Assembly (NCBI RefSeq): GCF_030163755.1
Contig: NZ_JASJOE010000014.1
Coordinates: 1-64,000 of the forward strand
Reading direction: 5' to 3'
Length of the DNA stretch: 64,000 nt
Source: Roseicyclus amphidinii
GTDB lineage: Bacteria; Pseudomonadota; Alphaproteobacteria; Rhodobacterales; Rhodobacteraceae
Shown: positions 1 to 8,941 of the stretch, one piece after another
Numbering within the stretch: position 1 is the first letter of the stretch
Layout: every line of letters begins with the position of its first letter
Made by a program: the position numbers and the translations under genes
Notes under the pieces: generated by a model
What the model saw: only the letters and a program-made list of their open reading frames with translations
The model's database searches: none
Told to the model about the DNA's origin: nothing

Positions 1-577
1 CGCCGTCGGCGAGCGTCAGCCGCGCCCCCTCCCGCCCGGTCACGGGCTGCGCCACCACCTCGGCCCCGGCGGCGACGGCCAGCGCCTCCTCGGCCCGGCG
101 CATCGCGCGCGGATCGATCACGCCGCCCGAGGGATCGAAGACCGCGACACTGCCCGCGGGCAGCGCGAACATCGGCGCCCGCGCCGCTAGCGCCGCCCCC
201 TCCAGCCGCTCATGCACCAGCCCCAGCCGCGCGGCCGAGCCCGTCACCGAGGCCATCATCCCCGCCATCGGCCCCTTTGTGGGCCCCGCCATCATCGCGC
301 CGCATTGCGTGAAGAAGCCGATCCCGCTGCGCGCCTCGAGATCCCGATACCGCGCCATCGACCGCGTCGACAGCCGCGCCCAGACCGGATCTTCGGCGAT
401 CCCCCGCGTGATCCGCCCCGCATCGTGGAAACTGCCGAACGGCCCGTCATGTGCCACGGGGTCTTCGGGCTCGTCCGGCCCCACCAGCATCACGCGGCAC
501 CCCGCCTCGGCCAGGTGCCGCGCACAGGCGCTGCCCATCAGGCCGCGACCGACGACGATGATATCCGCGCGCCTCAC
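1..577 (-). CDS. FAD-dependent oxidoreductase (DAO/sarcosine oxidase-like), C-terminus outside window
   Basis: Only the first 192 codons lie in the window; the gene runs off the left edge. The N-terminus has the Rossmann FAD-binding fingerprint IIVVGRGLMGSACARHLA (GxGxxGxxxA type), and about 40 residues later FHDAGRITRG, resembling the RITR segment that follows the dinucleotide fold in monomeric sarcosine oxidase and other DAO-family amine oxidases. I chose the GTG at 577 because GGAGG lies 5 nt upstream; no ATG is available before the fingerprint. It follows hemE on the same strand after a 142-bp gap holding a large inverted repeat, so co-transcription is uncertain. Substrate unknown: an N-methyl amino acid or other secondary/primary amine is the family expectation. 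Confidence 0.8.
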   Translation of the reverse strand, partial: MRRADIIVVGRGLMGSACARHLAEAGCRVMLVGPDEPEDPVAHDGPFGSFHDAGRITRGIAEDPVWARLSTRSMARYRDLEARSGIGFFTQCGAMMAGPTKGPMAGMMASVTGSAARLGLVHERLEGAALAARAPMFALPAGSVAVFDPSGGVIDPRAMRRAEEALAVAAGAEVVAQPVTGREGARLTLADG

Positions 578-612
578 TCCGACCTCCGGCTCGATGACGA
601 CCGTGGTGTGAT

Positions 613-684
613 CCGTATTTTTGGAAAGATGAAGGACAATTCGACTAAAATGCGCCGGGCCCCTTCATCTTCCTCCAAATACGG
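613..684. repeat. Imperfect inverted repeat (2 x 23 bp, 26-nt loop)
   Basis: The 23-bp arm at 613-635 (CCGTATTTTTGGAAAGATG then AAGG) matches the reverse complement of 662-684 at 19 of 23 positions, separated by 26 nt. It lies between the hemE stop (720) and the downstream FAD oxidoreductase start (577), both on the minus strand, so a transcript from hemE would fold into a long hairpin there. It could act as terminator, processing site or attenuator. The arm looks like an intergenic motif I recall as frequent in Rhodobacteraceae, but I cannot confirm copy number here. Confidence 0.75.
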
Positions 685-719
685 ACGGCGACCGGTCCGC
701 CACGGGCGCGCCGTTCCGG

Positions 720-1766
720 TCAGGAGCGGATCGTCTCCAGCAGCAGGTGAACGTTCTCCGGGTCGGCCTCGGGCGTGATGCCATGGCCGAGGTTGAAGAT
801 ATGCGGCCCGCCCTTCAGCGCATCGACGATGCGGCGCGTCTCGTCCACCAGCGCCTGCCCGCCGGTGATCATGTGCTTCGGGTCGAGGTTGCCCTGCACG
901 CAGCTGTCGGGCTGCAGGTGTTCGGCCGCCCATGCCGGATCGACCGAGGTGTCGATGGCCAGCCCGTCCGCGCCGACGGCTTTGGCGAAGCCCACGTATT
1001 TCTCGCCCGCTTCCCGCGGGAAGGCGATGACCGGCAGGCCGGGGTGACGGCGCTTCAGCTCCGCCGTGATCCGCTTCGCAGGCTCCAGCGCGTAGCGGTC
1101 AAAGGCCTCGCCCTTCAGCGATCCCGCCCAGCTGTCGAAGATCTTGACCACCTCGGCACCCGCCTGCACCTGGCAATCCAGGTATTCGATCGTGGCCGCG
1201 GTCAGAAGCTCCATCAGCGCGTCGAATGTGGCCGGGTCACCCTGCCGCAACGCGTGCGCAGGGGCCTGGTCGGGCGTGCCGCGGCCCGCGATCATGTAGG
1301 TCGCCACCGTCCAGGGCGCCCCGGCAAAGCCGATCAGCGTCGTCTCCTCGGGCAACTCGCGCGACAGGATGCGCACCGTCTCGTAGACGGGCGCGAGGTG
1401 GTCGTGGATGTCGTCCTTGCCCTTCAGCGGGGTCAGCCCCTCGGGGCCGGTGATGGTGGACAGGCGCGGTCCCTCGCCGGTGACGAACCACAGGTCGGCC
1501 CCCAACGCATCGGGGATCAGCAGGATGTCGGCAAAGAGAATCGCCGCGTCGAACCCGTATTTCCGGATCGGCTGCAGCGTCACCTCGGCGGCGAGGTCGG
1601 AATTGTAGCACAGCGACAGGAAATCCCCCGCCTGCGCGCGCGTCGCGCGATACTCCGGAAGGTAGCGCCCCGCCTGCCGCATCAGCCAGACGGGCGGCAC
1701 ATCCATCGCCTCCCCGGCGAGGGAACGCAGCAGTTTCTTCCGGCCGGTGGGGGGCGCGTCAAACAT
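720..1766 (-). CDS. hemE: Uroporphyrinogen decarboxylase
   Basis: Cytosolic enzyme that removes four acetate carboxyls from uroporphyrinogen III to give coproporphyrinogen III, the branch towards haem and bacteriochlorophyll. The 348-residue protein has both family signatures: [16 protein letters not shown] at residues 25-40 and [16 protein letters not shown] at 146-161, plus the catalytic aspartate in ILFAD (Asp80) and the C-terminal NLGHGI histidine. The usual family length is about 340-350 residues, fitting the ATG at 1766; a longer in-frame extension upstream would run across the promoter region. It is divergent from hemC across 105 bp containing a PpsR-type operator, so the two haem genes are probably co-regulated. 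Confidence 0.97.
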   Translation of the reverse strand: MFDAPPTGRKKLLRSLAGEAMDVPPVWLMRQAGRYLPEYRATRAQAGDFLSLCYNSDLAAEVTLQPIRKYGFDAAILFADILLIPDALGADLWFVTGEGPRLSTITGPEGLTPLKGKDDIHDHLAPVYETVRILSRELPEETTLIGFAGAPWTVATYMIAGRGTPDQAPAHALRQGDPATFDALMELLTAATIEYLDCQVQAGAEVVKIFDSWAGSLKGEAFDRYALEPAKRITAELKRRHPGLPVIAFPREAGEKYVGFAKAVGADGLAIDTSVDPAWAAEHLQPDSCVQGNLDPKHMITGGQALVDETRRIVDALKGGPHIFNLGHGITPEADPENVHLLLETIRS

Positions 1767-1818
1767 GGGAATTGTCCTTCGGTCGTTTGCGGGACAGGAA
1801 TTGTCCGCGCAACAGAGT

Positions 1819-1863
1819 CTGTCAACCCGAAGGCGATTGTCAAGCAAAGTTGACAGGTATAGA
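1819..1863 (+). promoter_or_regulatory. hemE/hemC divergent promoter region with PpsR/CrtJ-type operator
   Basis: The sequence TGTCAAGCAAAGTTGACA at 1838-1855 fits TGT-N12-ACA, and more strictly TGTCA-N8-TGACA, the operator of the photosynthesis repressor PpsR/CrtJ. It lies inside a candidate hemC promoter: TTGTCA at 1837-1842, 15-bp spacer, TATAGA at 1858-1863, which would start transcription within a few bases of the hemC ATG (1872). A second half-site, CTGTCAAC at 1819-1826, forms an 8-bp inverted repeat with GTTGACAG at 1849-1856. GGAATTGTCC is also directly repeated at 1768-1777 and 1797-1806. From memory, hemE/hemC belong to the PpsR regulon in Rhodobacter sphaeroides; the spacer is short, so the -35/-10 call is less certain than the operator. 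Confidence 0.6.
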
Positions 1864-1871
1864 AAGGCCCC

Positions 1872-2834
1872 ATGACGATCGACCTCCCCACCCCCGCCCA
1901 ACCGCTCCGCATCGGCACCCGTGGCTCGCCGCTGGCGCTGGCGCAGGCGCATGAGACGCGCGGCCGCCTGATGGCCGCCTTCGACCTGCCCGAAGCGGCC
2001 TTCGAGATCGTGGTGATCAAGACCACCGGCGACGACCGCAGCCTGATCGACGCCGACATCGCGTTGAAGACGCTGGGCGGCAAGGGTCTCTTCACCAAGG
2101 AGATCGAGGAGGACATGCTGTCAGGCAAGATTGACATCGCCGTCCACTCCATGAAGGACATGCCGGTGCTGCAGCCGCCGGGCCTGTTGCTCGACACCTA
2201 CCTCCCGCGCGAGGATGTGCGCGACGCCTTCGTCTCGCTGCATCACGACAGCCTCGCCGCGCTGCCCGAGGGGGCGGTCGTCGGCTCCTCCAGCCTGCGC
2301 CGCCGGGCGCAGCTGGCCGCACGCCGCCCCGACCTGCGCGTGGTCGAGTTCCGCGGCAACGTGCAGACCCGGATGAAGAAACTGGGCGACGGGGTCGCCG
2401 ATGCGACCTTCCTCGCCATGGCAGGCCTGCGCCGCCTCGGCATGACCGAGGTGGTGAAATCCGCCATCGCCCCCGAGGACATGCTGCCCGCCGTGGCGCA
2501 GGGCGCCATCGGGATCGAGCGTCGCGCGGATGATACCCGCGCCGCCGCCATGCTCGAGGCGATCCACCACGGCCCCACCGGCCAGCGCCTTGCCGCCGAG
2601 CGCGCCTTTCTCGCCGGGCTCGACGGTTCCTGCGAGACGCCCATCGCGGGGCTGGCGGAACTGGACGGCGGCACGCTGCGCCTGCGCGGCGAGATCCTGC
2701 GCCCCGACGGCTCCGAGGTGCTGACCGACGACCAGAGCGCCCCCATCGAGGATGGCGCGGCGCTCGGTGCCGAGATGGCGCGCGCGATGCGGGCGCGGGC
2801 GGGCGAGGATTTCTTCGACTGGATCACGGCCTGA
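1872..2834 (+). CDS. hemC: Hydroxymethylbilane synthase (porphobilinogen deaminase)
   Basis: Condenses four porphobilinogens into linear hydroxymethylbilane, two steps before HemE. The 320-residue protein begins with [14 protein letters not shown] (13-26), carries the substrate-binding VHSMKDMP segment with the catalytic aspartate (Asp96), the [10 protein letters not shown] arginine motif (139-148), and DGSCETP with Cys254, which anchors the dipyrromethane cofactor. Length is normal for the family. The ATG at 1872 follows AGAAAGG. It is transcribed away from hemE. After its stop there is a 124-bp gap before rfbC, so the rhamnose operon is probably separately transcribed. Confidence 0.97.
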   Translation: MTIDLPTPAQPLRIGTRGSPLALAQAHETRGRLMAAFDLPEAAFEIVVIKTTGDDRSLIDADIALKTLGGKGLFTKEIEEDMLSGKIDIAVHSMKDMPVLQPPGLLLDTYLPREDVRDAFVSLHHDSLAALPEGAVVGSSSLRRRAQLAARRPDLRVVEFRGNVQTRMKKLGDGVADATFLAMAGLRRLGMTEVVKSAIAPEDMLPAVAQGAIGIERRADDTRAAAMLEAIHHGPTGQRLAAERAFLAGLDGSCETPIAGLAELDGGTLRLRGEILRPDGSEVLTDDQSAPIEDGAALGAEMARAMRARAGEDFFDWITA

Positions 2835-2958
2835 TCCGGGTGTGATCCGGGCCTGATCGGCCGGGCGGGGGGCTGCCCGGTTGCCGCCCCGGCCCCGACG
2901 TGCTTTCTATCGCGCGTGTCACCGCAAGGCGGTGAGGTGCTTGAATGGGGCGAAGCGG

Positions 2959-3543
2959 ATGCAGATCGAGCAGACAGGTCTTCCCGGTCTCCTGGTGATC
3001 ACGCCGCGCCGCTTCGGCGATGCGCGCGGCTTCTTCGCCGAGACCTGGAACAGCGACAGGTTTGCCGAGCATGGCATCACCACCGGGTTCGTGCAGGACA
3101 ACCATTCCCTCTCGTCGCAGCCCGGCACAGTGCGCGGGTTGCATTTCCAGACCCCGCCGCGCGCGCAGGCCAAGCTGGTGCGCTGCGGGCGCGGGGTTCT
3201 GTTCGACGTGGCCGTCGACATCCGCCGCGGTTCGCCGAGTTACGGGCGCTGGTTCGGCATCGAGCTGAGCTTTGAGAACGGCCGCCAGCTGATGATCCCC
3301 GCGGGCTTCGCCCATGGTTTCGTCACCCGCGCCCCCGAGACCGAGATCATCTACAAGTGTTCCGACATCTACGCCCCCGAGACCGAGGGCGCGTTGCGTT
3401 TCGACGACCCCGACATCGGCATCGACTGGGGCATGGGCGACACCGCGCCGATTCTGTCGGACAAGGACGCCGCCGCGGGCGGTTTCGCGGGCTTCGACAG
3501 CCCCTTCACCTTTGACGAGACGAACGAGGGGGCGGGCGCATGA
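2959..3543 (+). CDS. rfbC: dTDP-4-dehydrorhamnose 3,5-epimerase
   Basis: Third step of dTDP-L-rhamnose synthesis: double epimerisation of dTDP-4-keto-6-deoxyglucose. The 194-residue cupin has the family signature [11 protein letters not shown] (20-30), the catalytic base in VRGLHFQ (His62), a paired Lys72, and Tyr138 in [13 protein letters not shown], the usual proton donor position. The ATG at 2959 gives the standard length; a TTG at 2881 would add 26 atypical residues. First gene of rfbC-rfbB-rfbD-rfbA; the stop overlaps the rfbB start (ATGA). A small hairpin (CACCGC AAG GCGGTG, 2920-2934) sits in the leader. Confidence 0.96.
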   Translation: MQIEQTGLPGLLVITPRRFGDARGFFAETWNSDRFAEHGITTGFVQDNHSLSSQPGTVRGLHFQTPPRAQAKLVRCGRGVLFDVAVDIRRGSPSYGRWFGIELSFENGRQLMIPAGFAHGFVTRAPETEIIYKCSDIYAPETEGALRFDDPDIGIDWGMGDTAPILSDKDAAAGGFAGFDSPFTFDETNEGAGA

Positions 3544-4580
3544 AGCTCATGGTCACCGGCGGCGCGGGCTTCATCGGGTCCGCCGTGGTGCGGCTTGCCG
3601 TGGCGCGCGGGCACTCGGTCGTGAATGTCGACAAGCTGACCTATGCCGCCTGCCTCGACAATGTCGCCAGCGTGGCCGAAAGCCCGCTCTACGCCTTCGA
3701 ACAGGCCGATATCTGCGACCGCGCCGCGATGGACCGCATCCTTGCGGCGCATCGCCCCGATGCGATCATGCATCTCGCCGCCGAAAGCCACGTGGACCGC
3801 TCCATCGACGGGCCGGGCACCTTCATCGACACCAACATCACCGGCACCTACACGCTATTGGAAGCCGCCCGCGCCCACTGGACCGCGCAGGGCAAGCCCG
3901 AAAGCTTCCGCTTCCACCATATCTCGACCGACGAGGTCTATGGCACGCTGGGCGAGACGGGTCTCTTCACCGAAGACACGCCCTACGCCCCCAACAGCCC
4001 CTATTCCGCGTCGAAAGCCGCCTCCGATCACCTTGTCCGGGCGTGGCACGAGACCTATGGCCTGCCGGTTGTCCTGACCAATTGTTCCAACAACTACGGC
4101 CCCTTCCACTTCCCCGAGAAGCTGATCCCGGTCGTGATCCTCAACGCGCTGGCGGGCAAGCCCATCCCGGTCTACGGGCAGGGCCTGAATGTGCGCGACT
4201 GGCTGTATGTCGAAGATCACGCCGACGCCCTGCTGCTCGTCTGCGAGAAGGGCGCGCTTGGCCGCAGCTACAACATCGGCGGCAACAACGAGCGTCGCAA
4301 CATCGACCTTGTCCGCACCATCTGCGCCCTGCTGGACGAGCGCCGCCCCGAAAGCGCGCCCCATGACCGGCTCATCACCTACGTCACCGACCGCCCCGGC
4401 CATGACCTGCGCTACGCGATCGACGCAAGCCGGATCACGTCGGAACTGGGCTGGCAGCCCTCCGTCACGGTTGAGGAGGGGCTGGCCAAAACCGTCGACT
4501 GGTATCTCGCCAACGAGGACTGGTGGCGCGCGCTTCAGGCCCGCGACGGGGTGGGCCAGCGCCTCGGCAAGGCGGGCTGA
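3540..4580 (+). CDS. rfbB: dTDP-glucose 4,6-dehydratase
   Basis: Converts dTDP-glucose to dTDP-4-keto-6-deoxyglucose with bound NAD+. An extended short-chain dehydrogenase of 346 residues: NAD-binding GGAGFIGS (7-14), the STDEVYG catalytic segment (129-135, Thr/Asp/Glu active-site triad of RmlB), and [11 protein letters not shown] with the Tyr155-x3-Lys159 pair. [17 protein letters not shown] is the characteristic substrate region. It starts inside the rfbC stop, indicating translational coupling. Length and motifs are normal, and assignment within the rhamnose operon is firm. Confidence 0.97.
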   Translation: MKLMVTGGAGFIGSAVVRLAVARGHSVVNVDKLTYAACLDNVASVAESPLYAFEQADICDRAAMDRILAAHRPDAIMHLAAESHVDRSIDGPGTFIDTNITGTYTLLEAARAHWTAQGKPESFRFHHISTDEVYGTLGETGLFTEDTPYAPNSPYSASKAASDHLVRAWHETYGLPVVLTNCSNNYGPFHFPEKLIPVVILNALAGKPIPVYGQGLNVRDWLYVEDHADALLLVCEKGALGRSYNIGGNNERRNIDLVRTICALLDERRPESAPHDRLITYVTDRPGHDLRYAIDASRITSELGWQPSVTVEEGLAKTVDWYLANEDWWRALQARDGVGQRLGKAG

Positions 4581-4583
4581 GGC

Positions 4584-5444
4584 ATGAGCGTGCTCGTCTT
4601 CGGCCGCTCCGGGCAGGTCGCCACCGAGCTGCGCGCGCACGCGCCCGTCACCGCGCTGGGCCGTGACGCCGCCGACCTGACCGACCCTGACGCCTGCGCC
4701 GCCGCGATCCGCGCCCATGGCCCCCGCGCCGTCATCAACGCCGCCGCCCACACCGCCGTCGACCGCGCCGAGACGGAAGAAGACCTCGCCACCACGATCA
4801 ACGCCGATGCCCCCGCCGCCATGGCGCGGGCCTGTGCCGACCTGGGCATCCCCTTCGTCCATATCTCGACCGATTACGTCTTCGCGGGCACCGGCGCGGC
4901 ACCTTGGCAGCCGGGCGACGCAACCGCGCCGCTTGGCGCCTATGGCCGCTCCAAGCTGGCGGGCGAAAACGCGGTGCGCGCCGCGGGCGGCCCCCATGTG
5001 ATCCTGCGCACGTCCTGGGTGGTCTCGGCCCATGGGCAGAACTTCGTCAAGACGATGCTCCGCCTCGGGGCCGAGCGTGAGCGCCTGACCATCGTCGCCG
5101 ACCAGGTCGGCGCGCCGACGCCCGCCCGCGCCATCGCGGCGGCCTGCCTGTCCATGGCCGACCAGCTGACCGCCGACCCGGCGAAATCCGGCACCTACCA
5201 TTTCGCGGGCACGCCCGACACCTCCTGGGCCGGCTTCGCCCGCGAGATCTTCGCGCAGGCGGGCCTGTCCTGCGACGTGATCGACATCCCGACCTCGGAC
5301 TATCCCACCCCCGCCAGGCGCCCGCTCAACTCGCGCCTCGATTGCAGCGCCACGACCACGGCCTTCGGCATCGAACGCCCCGACTGGCGCGCGGGCCTTG
5401 GCGACATTCTCCAAACCCTCGCCTCGGAAGGACAATCCTCGTGA
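4584..5444 (+). CDS. rfbD: dTDP-4-dehydrorhamnose reductase
   Basis: Last step of dTDP-L-rhamnose formation, NADPH-dependent reduction of the 4-keto group. The 286-residue SDR-type protein has the shortened nucleotide-binding motif LVFGRSGQVATEL (4-16) typical of RmlD, the INAAAHTAVDRAE block (51-63), STDYVFAG (95-102) and YGRSKLAGE with the catalytic Tyr120-x3-Lys124. It starts 3 nt after the rfbB stop and its own stop overlaps the rfbA GTG start, so the operon is compact and coupled. The order rfbC-B-D-A is one of the common arrangements. Confidence 0.97.
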   Translation: MSVLVFGRSGQVATELRAHAPVTALGRDAADLTDPDACAAAIRAHGPRAVINAAAHTAVDRAETEEDLATTINADAPAAMARACADLGIPFVHISTDYVFAGTGAAPWQPGDATAPLGAYGRSKLAGENAVRAAGGPHVILRTSWVVSAHGQNFVKTMLRLGAERERLTIVADQVGAPTPARAIAAACLSMADQLTADPAKSGTYHFAGTPDTSWAGFAREIFAQAGLSCDVIDIPTSDYPTPARRPLNSRLDCSATTTAFGIERPDWRAGLGDILQTLASEGQSS

Positions 5445-6310
5445 CCCAACGCAAGGGCATCATTCTGGCTGGTGGCTCGGGCACCCGGCTCTACCCGGTG
5501 ACGCTGGGCGTCTCCAAGCAACTCCTGCCGATCTACGACAAGCCGATGATCTACTACCCGATCACCGTGCTGATGCTCGCGGGTATCCGCGAGATCGCCA
5601 TCATCACCACCCCGCAGGACCAGGAGCAGTTCCAGCGCACGCTCGGCGACGGTGGCCAATGGGGCCTGAGCCTGAGCTATATCGTCCAGCCCAGCCCCGA
5701 CGGGCTGGCGCAGGCCTATCTGCTGGCGCGGGATTTCCTGAACGGTGCGCCCTCGGCGATGGTGCTGGGCGACAACATCTTCTTCGGCCACGGCTTGCCG
5801 CAGCTCCTGGCCGAGGCCGATGGGCAGGCAACCGGCGGCACCGTCTTCGGCTATCATGTCGCCGATCCCGAGCGCTACGGCGTGGTCGATTTCAGCGCGG
5901 ACGGGTCCGTGAACGCGATCATCGAAAAGCCCGAGCACCCGCCCTCGAATTTCGCCGTCACCGGCCTCTATTTCCTCGACGGCACCGCCCCCGAGCGCGC
6001 CGCGACGGTCCGCCCCTCGGCCCGCGGCGAGCTCGAGATCACCTCGCTTCTGGAGACCTACCTTGCGGATGGCGCGCTGCGCGTCAGCCGCATGGGCCGC
6101 GGCTATGCCTGGCTCGACACCGGCACCCACGGCAGCCTGCTGGATGCCGGGAACTTCGTCCGCACGCTCGAGGAACGGCAGGGCATGCAGACCGGCTCCC
6201 CGGACGAGATCGCCTTCAACCAGGGGTGGATCACCGCCGAGGAACTGTCCCAACGCGCTGCGATCTTTGGCAAAAACGATTATGGCCGCTATCTTCTGTC
6301 GCTGATATAA
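5441..6310 (+). CDS. rfbA: Glucose-1-phosphate thymidylyltransferase
   Basis: Makes dTDP-glucose from glucose-1-phosphate and dTTP, the committed, feedback-regulated step of the rhamnose pathway. The 289-residue nucleotidyltransferase has GIILAGGSGTRLYPVT (6-21), SKQLLPIYDKPMIYYP (25-40), LGDNIFFG and EKPEHPPSNFAVTGLYF. Translation most likely starts at the GTG 5441, which overlaps the rfbD stop (GTGA) and is preceded by GGAAGGA; upstream in-frame codons lie within rfbD. Followed by a hairpin at 6312-6337 and then a glycosyltransferase gene. Confidence 0.96.
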   Translation: MTQRKGIILAGGSGTRLYPVTLGVSKQLLPIYDKPMIYYPITVLMLAGIREIAIITTPQDQEQFQRTLGDGGQWGLSLSYIVQPSPDGLAQAYLLARDFLNGAPSAMVLGDNIFFGHGLPQLLAEADGQATGGTVFGYHVADPERYGVVDFSADGSVNAIIEKPEHPPSNFAVTGLYFLDGTAPERAATVRPSARGELEITSLLETYLADGALRVSRMGRGYAWLDTGTHGSLLDAGNFVRTLEERQGMQTGSPDEIAFNQGWITAEELSQRAAIFGKNDYGRYLLSLI

Positions 6311-6311
6311 C

Positions 6312-6337
6312 ACACGGGCGGCCCGCCGGGCCGGTGT
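6312..6337 (+). other. GC-rich hairpin after rfbA
   Basis: CGGCCC (6319-6324) pairs with GGGCCG (6328-6333), and after a GGG bulge ACAC (6312-6315) pairs with GTGT (6334-6337). It begins 2 nt after the rfbA stop. There is no T-tract, so it may slow or stabilise the transcript rather than end it; the glycosyltransferase gene starts 32 nt further on. Confidence 0.5.
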
Positions 6338-6368
6338 TCAGAGTGTTGTCGTTCGAGTTGCGCCGCCG

Positions 6369-8921
6369 GTGTTTTATCGCCTTTACGCCCTCTACCTGCG
6401 CTACGTCGCGCATCACGCGGACCGGCTTGGCGGGTTTTCCATGCCGCGCGACCGCGGCCGGCGGCTGGGCCATATCGAGGAGATCAGGCGCGCCGACGGC
6501 ACCACCCGCATCGTCGGATGGACCGGCGCACCCGAGCTGCGCCTGAGCTGGCCCGAAGGCTCGACCAGCGTCACGCCGACGATCGCGCGCCCGGACGTGA
6601 CCCGGCGCTTCGGCCTGCCGCTGCAGTCCGGTTTCGAGATCGAGGCCCCCGAGGGGCAGCGCCCGCTTGTCCTGCATGTCCCCACCTCCGGCGGCCGGGT
6701 GCTGGACCTGCCGGTGCCCCATCCCGCCGATCCGCCGACGCCCCGCGCGTTGCGGCGGCTGCGCCGGGCCTTCGTGCTCGACCTGCTGTTCGCGCTGCCG
6801 GCGGCGCTGCGCTGGCTCGCCACCCGCGACCCGTCCGCCCGCGCGCGGATCAAGCACGCCTTCGGGCTCGAGGCCGTGGCCGTGGCCCTGCCGCTCGATG
6901 CGCGCTATTTCACCGGCCGTCCGGTTCCGCGCTCGGACAAGCCGGTGACGGTGATCCTTCCGGTTCACAACGCCTTCGACCTGCTGCCCGAGATGCTCCG
7001 CCGCCTCGAGGCGCATACCGATTGCCCCTGGCACCTCGTCATGGTCGAGGATGCCTCGACCGATGCCCGAGTGCGCCCTTTCTTGCGCACCTGGGCCGAG
7101 GAACGCCGCAGCCATGTCACCCTGATCGAGCTGCCCGAGAACCTCGGCTTCGTGGGCGCGGTCAACCGCGCGCTCGAGGCCGTCGCCGCCGGTGCGCGCG
7201 CCCGTCCGGGGCCGGGCCATGTCATCTTGCTGAACTCCGACGTGATGCTGCCGCAGGGCTGGGCCTCGCGGCTGCTCGCGCCCTTCGACGGCGACCCCTC
7301 CATCGCCTCGGTCACGCCGATGTCGAACGACGCCGAGATCTTCTCGGTCCCCACCATCTGCGAGTCGCTGCCGCTTCCCGACGGCATGGTCGACCGGATC
7401 GACGCGGTCGCCCGCGCCCTGTCGCAGCCTGCGCGCCTGCCCTCCGCACCGACCGGCGTCGGCTTCTGCATGGCCATGAACGCCCGCTGGCTCGCGCGTG
7501 AGCCGCGCCTCGACACCGCCTTCGGCCGCGGCTACGGCGAAGAGGTCGACTGGTGCCAGAAAACCCGCCGCGCGGGCGCGCGCCATGTCGGCCTGCCCAC
7601 GCTGTTCGTCGAGCATCGCGGCGGCCAGAGCTTCGGCCGCGAGGCCAAGGCCGCCCTCGTGCTCAAGGCCAACGCCGCCATCGCCCGGCGCTACCCGACC
7701 TATGACCTCGAGGTGCAATCCTACATCGGCCGCGACCCGCTGCGCAGCCCGCGCCTTGCGCTCGCCGTGGCGCTCGCGGGCGAGATGAGCCTCGACGCGC
7801 TGCCGCTTTTCCTCGCGCATTCCATGGGCGGCGGCGCCGACCACGCCCTGAACGCCGAGATCGCGGCCCGCACCGCGCAGGGGCAATATGCCCTCGTCCT
7901 GCGCGTCGGCGGCCCGCACCGCTGGCAGCTCGAGGTGCATGGCCCCCACGGCACCCTCAGCGGCACGACCGGCAGTCTCGACCATGTCCGCCGCATGCTC
8001 GACCCGGTTCCGGCGCTGCGCATCGTCTATTCCTGCGGCGTCGGCGACCGCGACCCCGTCACGCTCCCCGAGGCGCTCCTGTCGCTAGACCGCCCCGACA
8101 GGCCCACCCGTGTCGAGGCGCGGCTGCATGATTACTTCCCGGTCAGCCCGTCCTATTGCCTGCTCAACGCCGATGGCCGCTACCGCGGGCCGGTGCGGGC
8201 CGACACCACCGACCCCGCCCACACCAGCCCCCGGCCGCAGGGCCGCGTCGCCTCGCTGCGCGAGTGGCAGGCGGCCTGGGGCCGCTTCCTGTCGCGTTGC
8301 GACGAGATCACCGTGTTTTCCGAATCGAGCCGCTGGCACCTGCTGGAAACCTACCCCGGCCTGCACGGCCGCGTCGCCTACCGGCCCCACGCGATGATCG
8401 AGCGGATCCCGCGCATCCACGCCCCCGGACACGGGGCCTCGGCCGCCGGCACGGTCGCGGTGCTGGGCAACGTCAACCTGCAAAAGGGGGCGGGCGTGCT
8501 GACCGCCCTCGCCGACCGCATCGCGCAGCGCGGCACCGGCCCGCGGCTGGTGCTGATCGGCAACATCGACACCGCCTTTTCCCTGCCGCCCTCGGTCAAG
8601 CTGCACGGCAGCTACGCGCGGTCCGATATCGCCGATCTCGCGGAACGCTACGGGGTGACGGCGTGGCTCGTGCCCTCGATCTGGCCCGAGACCTTCTCCT
8701 TCGTCACCCACGAGGCGCTGGCGACCGGCCTGCCGGTCTACGGCTTCGACATCGGCGCCCAGGGCGAGGCGCTGAGGCGCGCGCCCAACGGCATGGCGAT
8801 CCCCTTCGACCCCGACGCCGACCACGCCGCGGCGATCCTCGCGGCCTTCGACAACCGCGCCCCCGGCTGGGTCGAGCCGGGCACGCCCTCGCCCCGCGCC
8901 CTCGACGAGGCCGCCGAGTAA
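6369..8921 (+). CDS. Two-domain glycosyltransferase (GT2-type plus GT4-type)
   Basis: Large 850-residue protein joining two catalytic folds. The first, about 190-430, is GT2 (GT-A): KPVTVILPVHNAFDLLPEML, the nucleotide-sugar acidic motif in MVEDAS, ENLGFVGAVNRAL and LLNSDVM as the DxD-like site. The second, about 690-800, is GT4-like (GT-B): VAVLGNVNLQKGAG, VLIGNID and PSIWPETFSFVTHEAL followed by ATGLPVYGFD, the donor-binding region of group-1 transferases. The N-terminal 180 residues match nothing I recognise. No membrane segment is obvious. Its place directly after rfbCBDA suggests it adds rhamnose and a second sugar to a surface polysaccharide, but donors and acceptor are unknown. The GTG start at 6369 has a weak ribosome site; the ATG at about 6441 is an alternative. 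Confidence 0.85.
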   Translation: MFYRLYALYLRYVAHHADRLGGFSMPRDRGRRLGHIEEIRRADGTTRIVGWTGAPELRLSWPEGSTSVTPTIARPDVTRRFGLPLQSGFEIEAPEGQRPLVLHVPTSGGRVLDLPVPHPADPPTPRALRRLRRAFVLDLLFALPAALRWLATRDPSARARIKHAFGLEAVAVALPLDARYFTGRPVPRSDKPVTVILPVHNAFDLLPEMLRRLEAHTDCPWHLVMVEDASTDARVRPFLRTWAEERRSHVTLIELPENLGFVGAVNRALEAVAAGARARPGPGHVILLNSDVMLPQGWASRLLAPFDGDPSIASVTPMSNDAEIFSVPTICESLPLPDGMVDRIDAVARALSQPARLPSAPTGVGFCMAMNARWLAREPRLDTAFGRGYGEEVDWCQKTRRAGARHVGLPTLFVEHRGGQSFGREAKAALVLKANAAIARRYPTYDLEVQSYIGRDPLRSPRLALAVALAGEMSLDALPLFLAHSMGGGADHALNAEIAARTAQGQYALVLRVGGPHRWQLEVHGPHGTLSGTTGSLDHVRRMLDPVPALRIVYSCGVGDRDPVTLPEALLSLDRPDRPTRVEARLHDYFPVSPSYCLLNADGRYRGPVRADTTDPAHTSPRPQGRVASLREWQAAWGRFLSRCDEITVFSESSRWHLLETYPGLHGRVAYRPHAMIERIPRIHAPGHGASAAGTVAVLGNVNLQKGAGVLTALADRIAQRGTGPRLVLIGNIDTAFSLPPSVKLHGSYARSDIADLAERYGVTAWLVPSIWPETFSFVTHEALATGLPVYGFDIGAQGEALRRAPNGMAIPFDPDADHAAAILAAFDNRAPGWVEPGTPSPRALDEAAE

Positions 8922-8941
8922 CGCCCCCGCAACCGGCGGCG

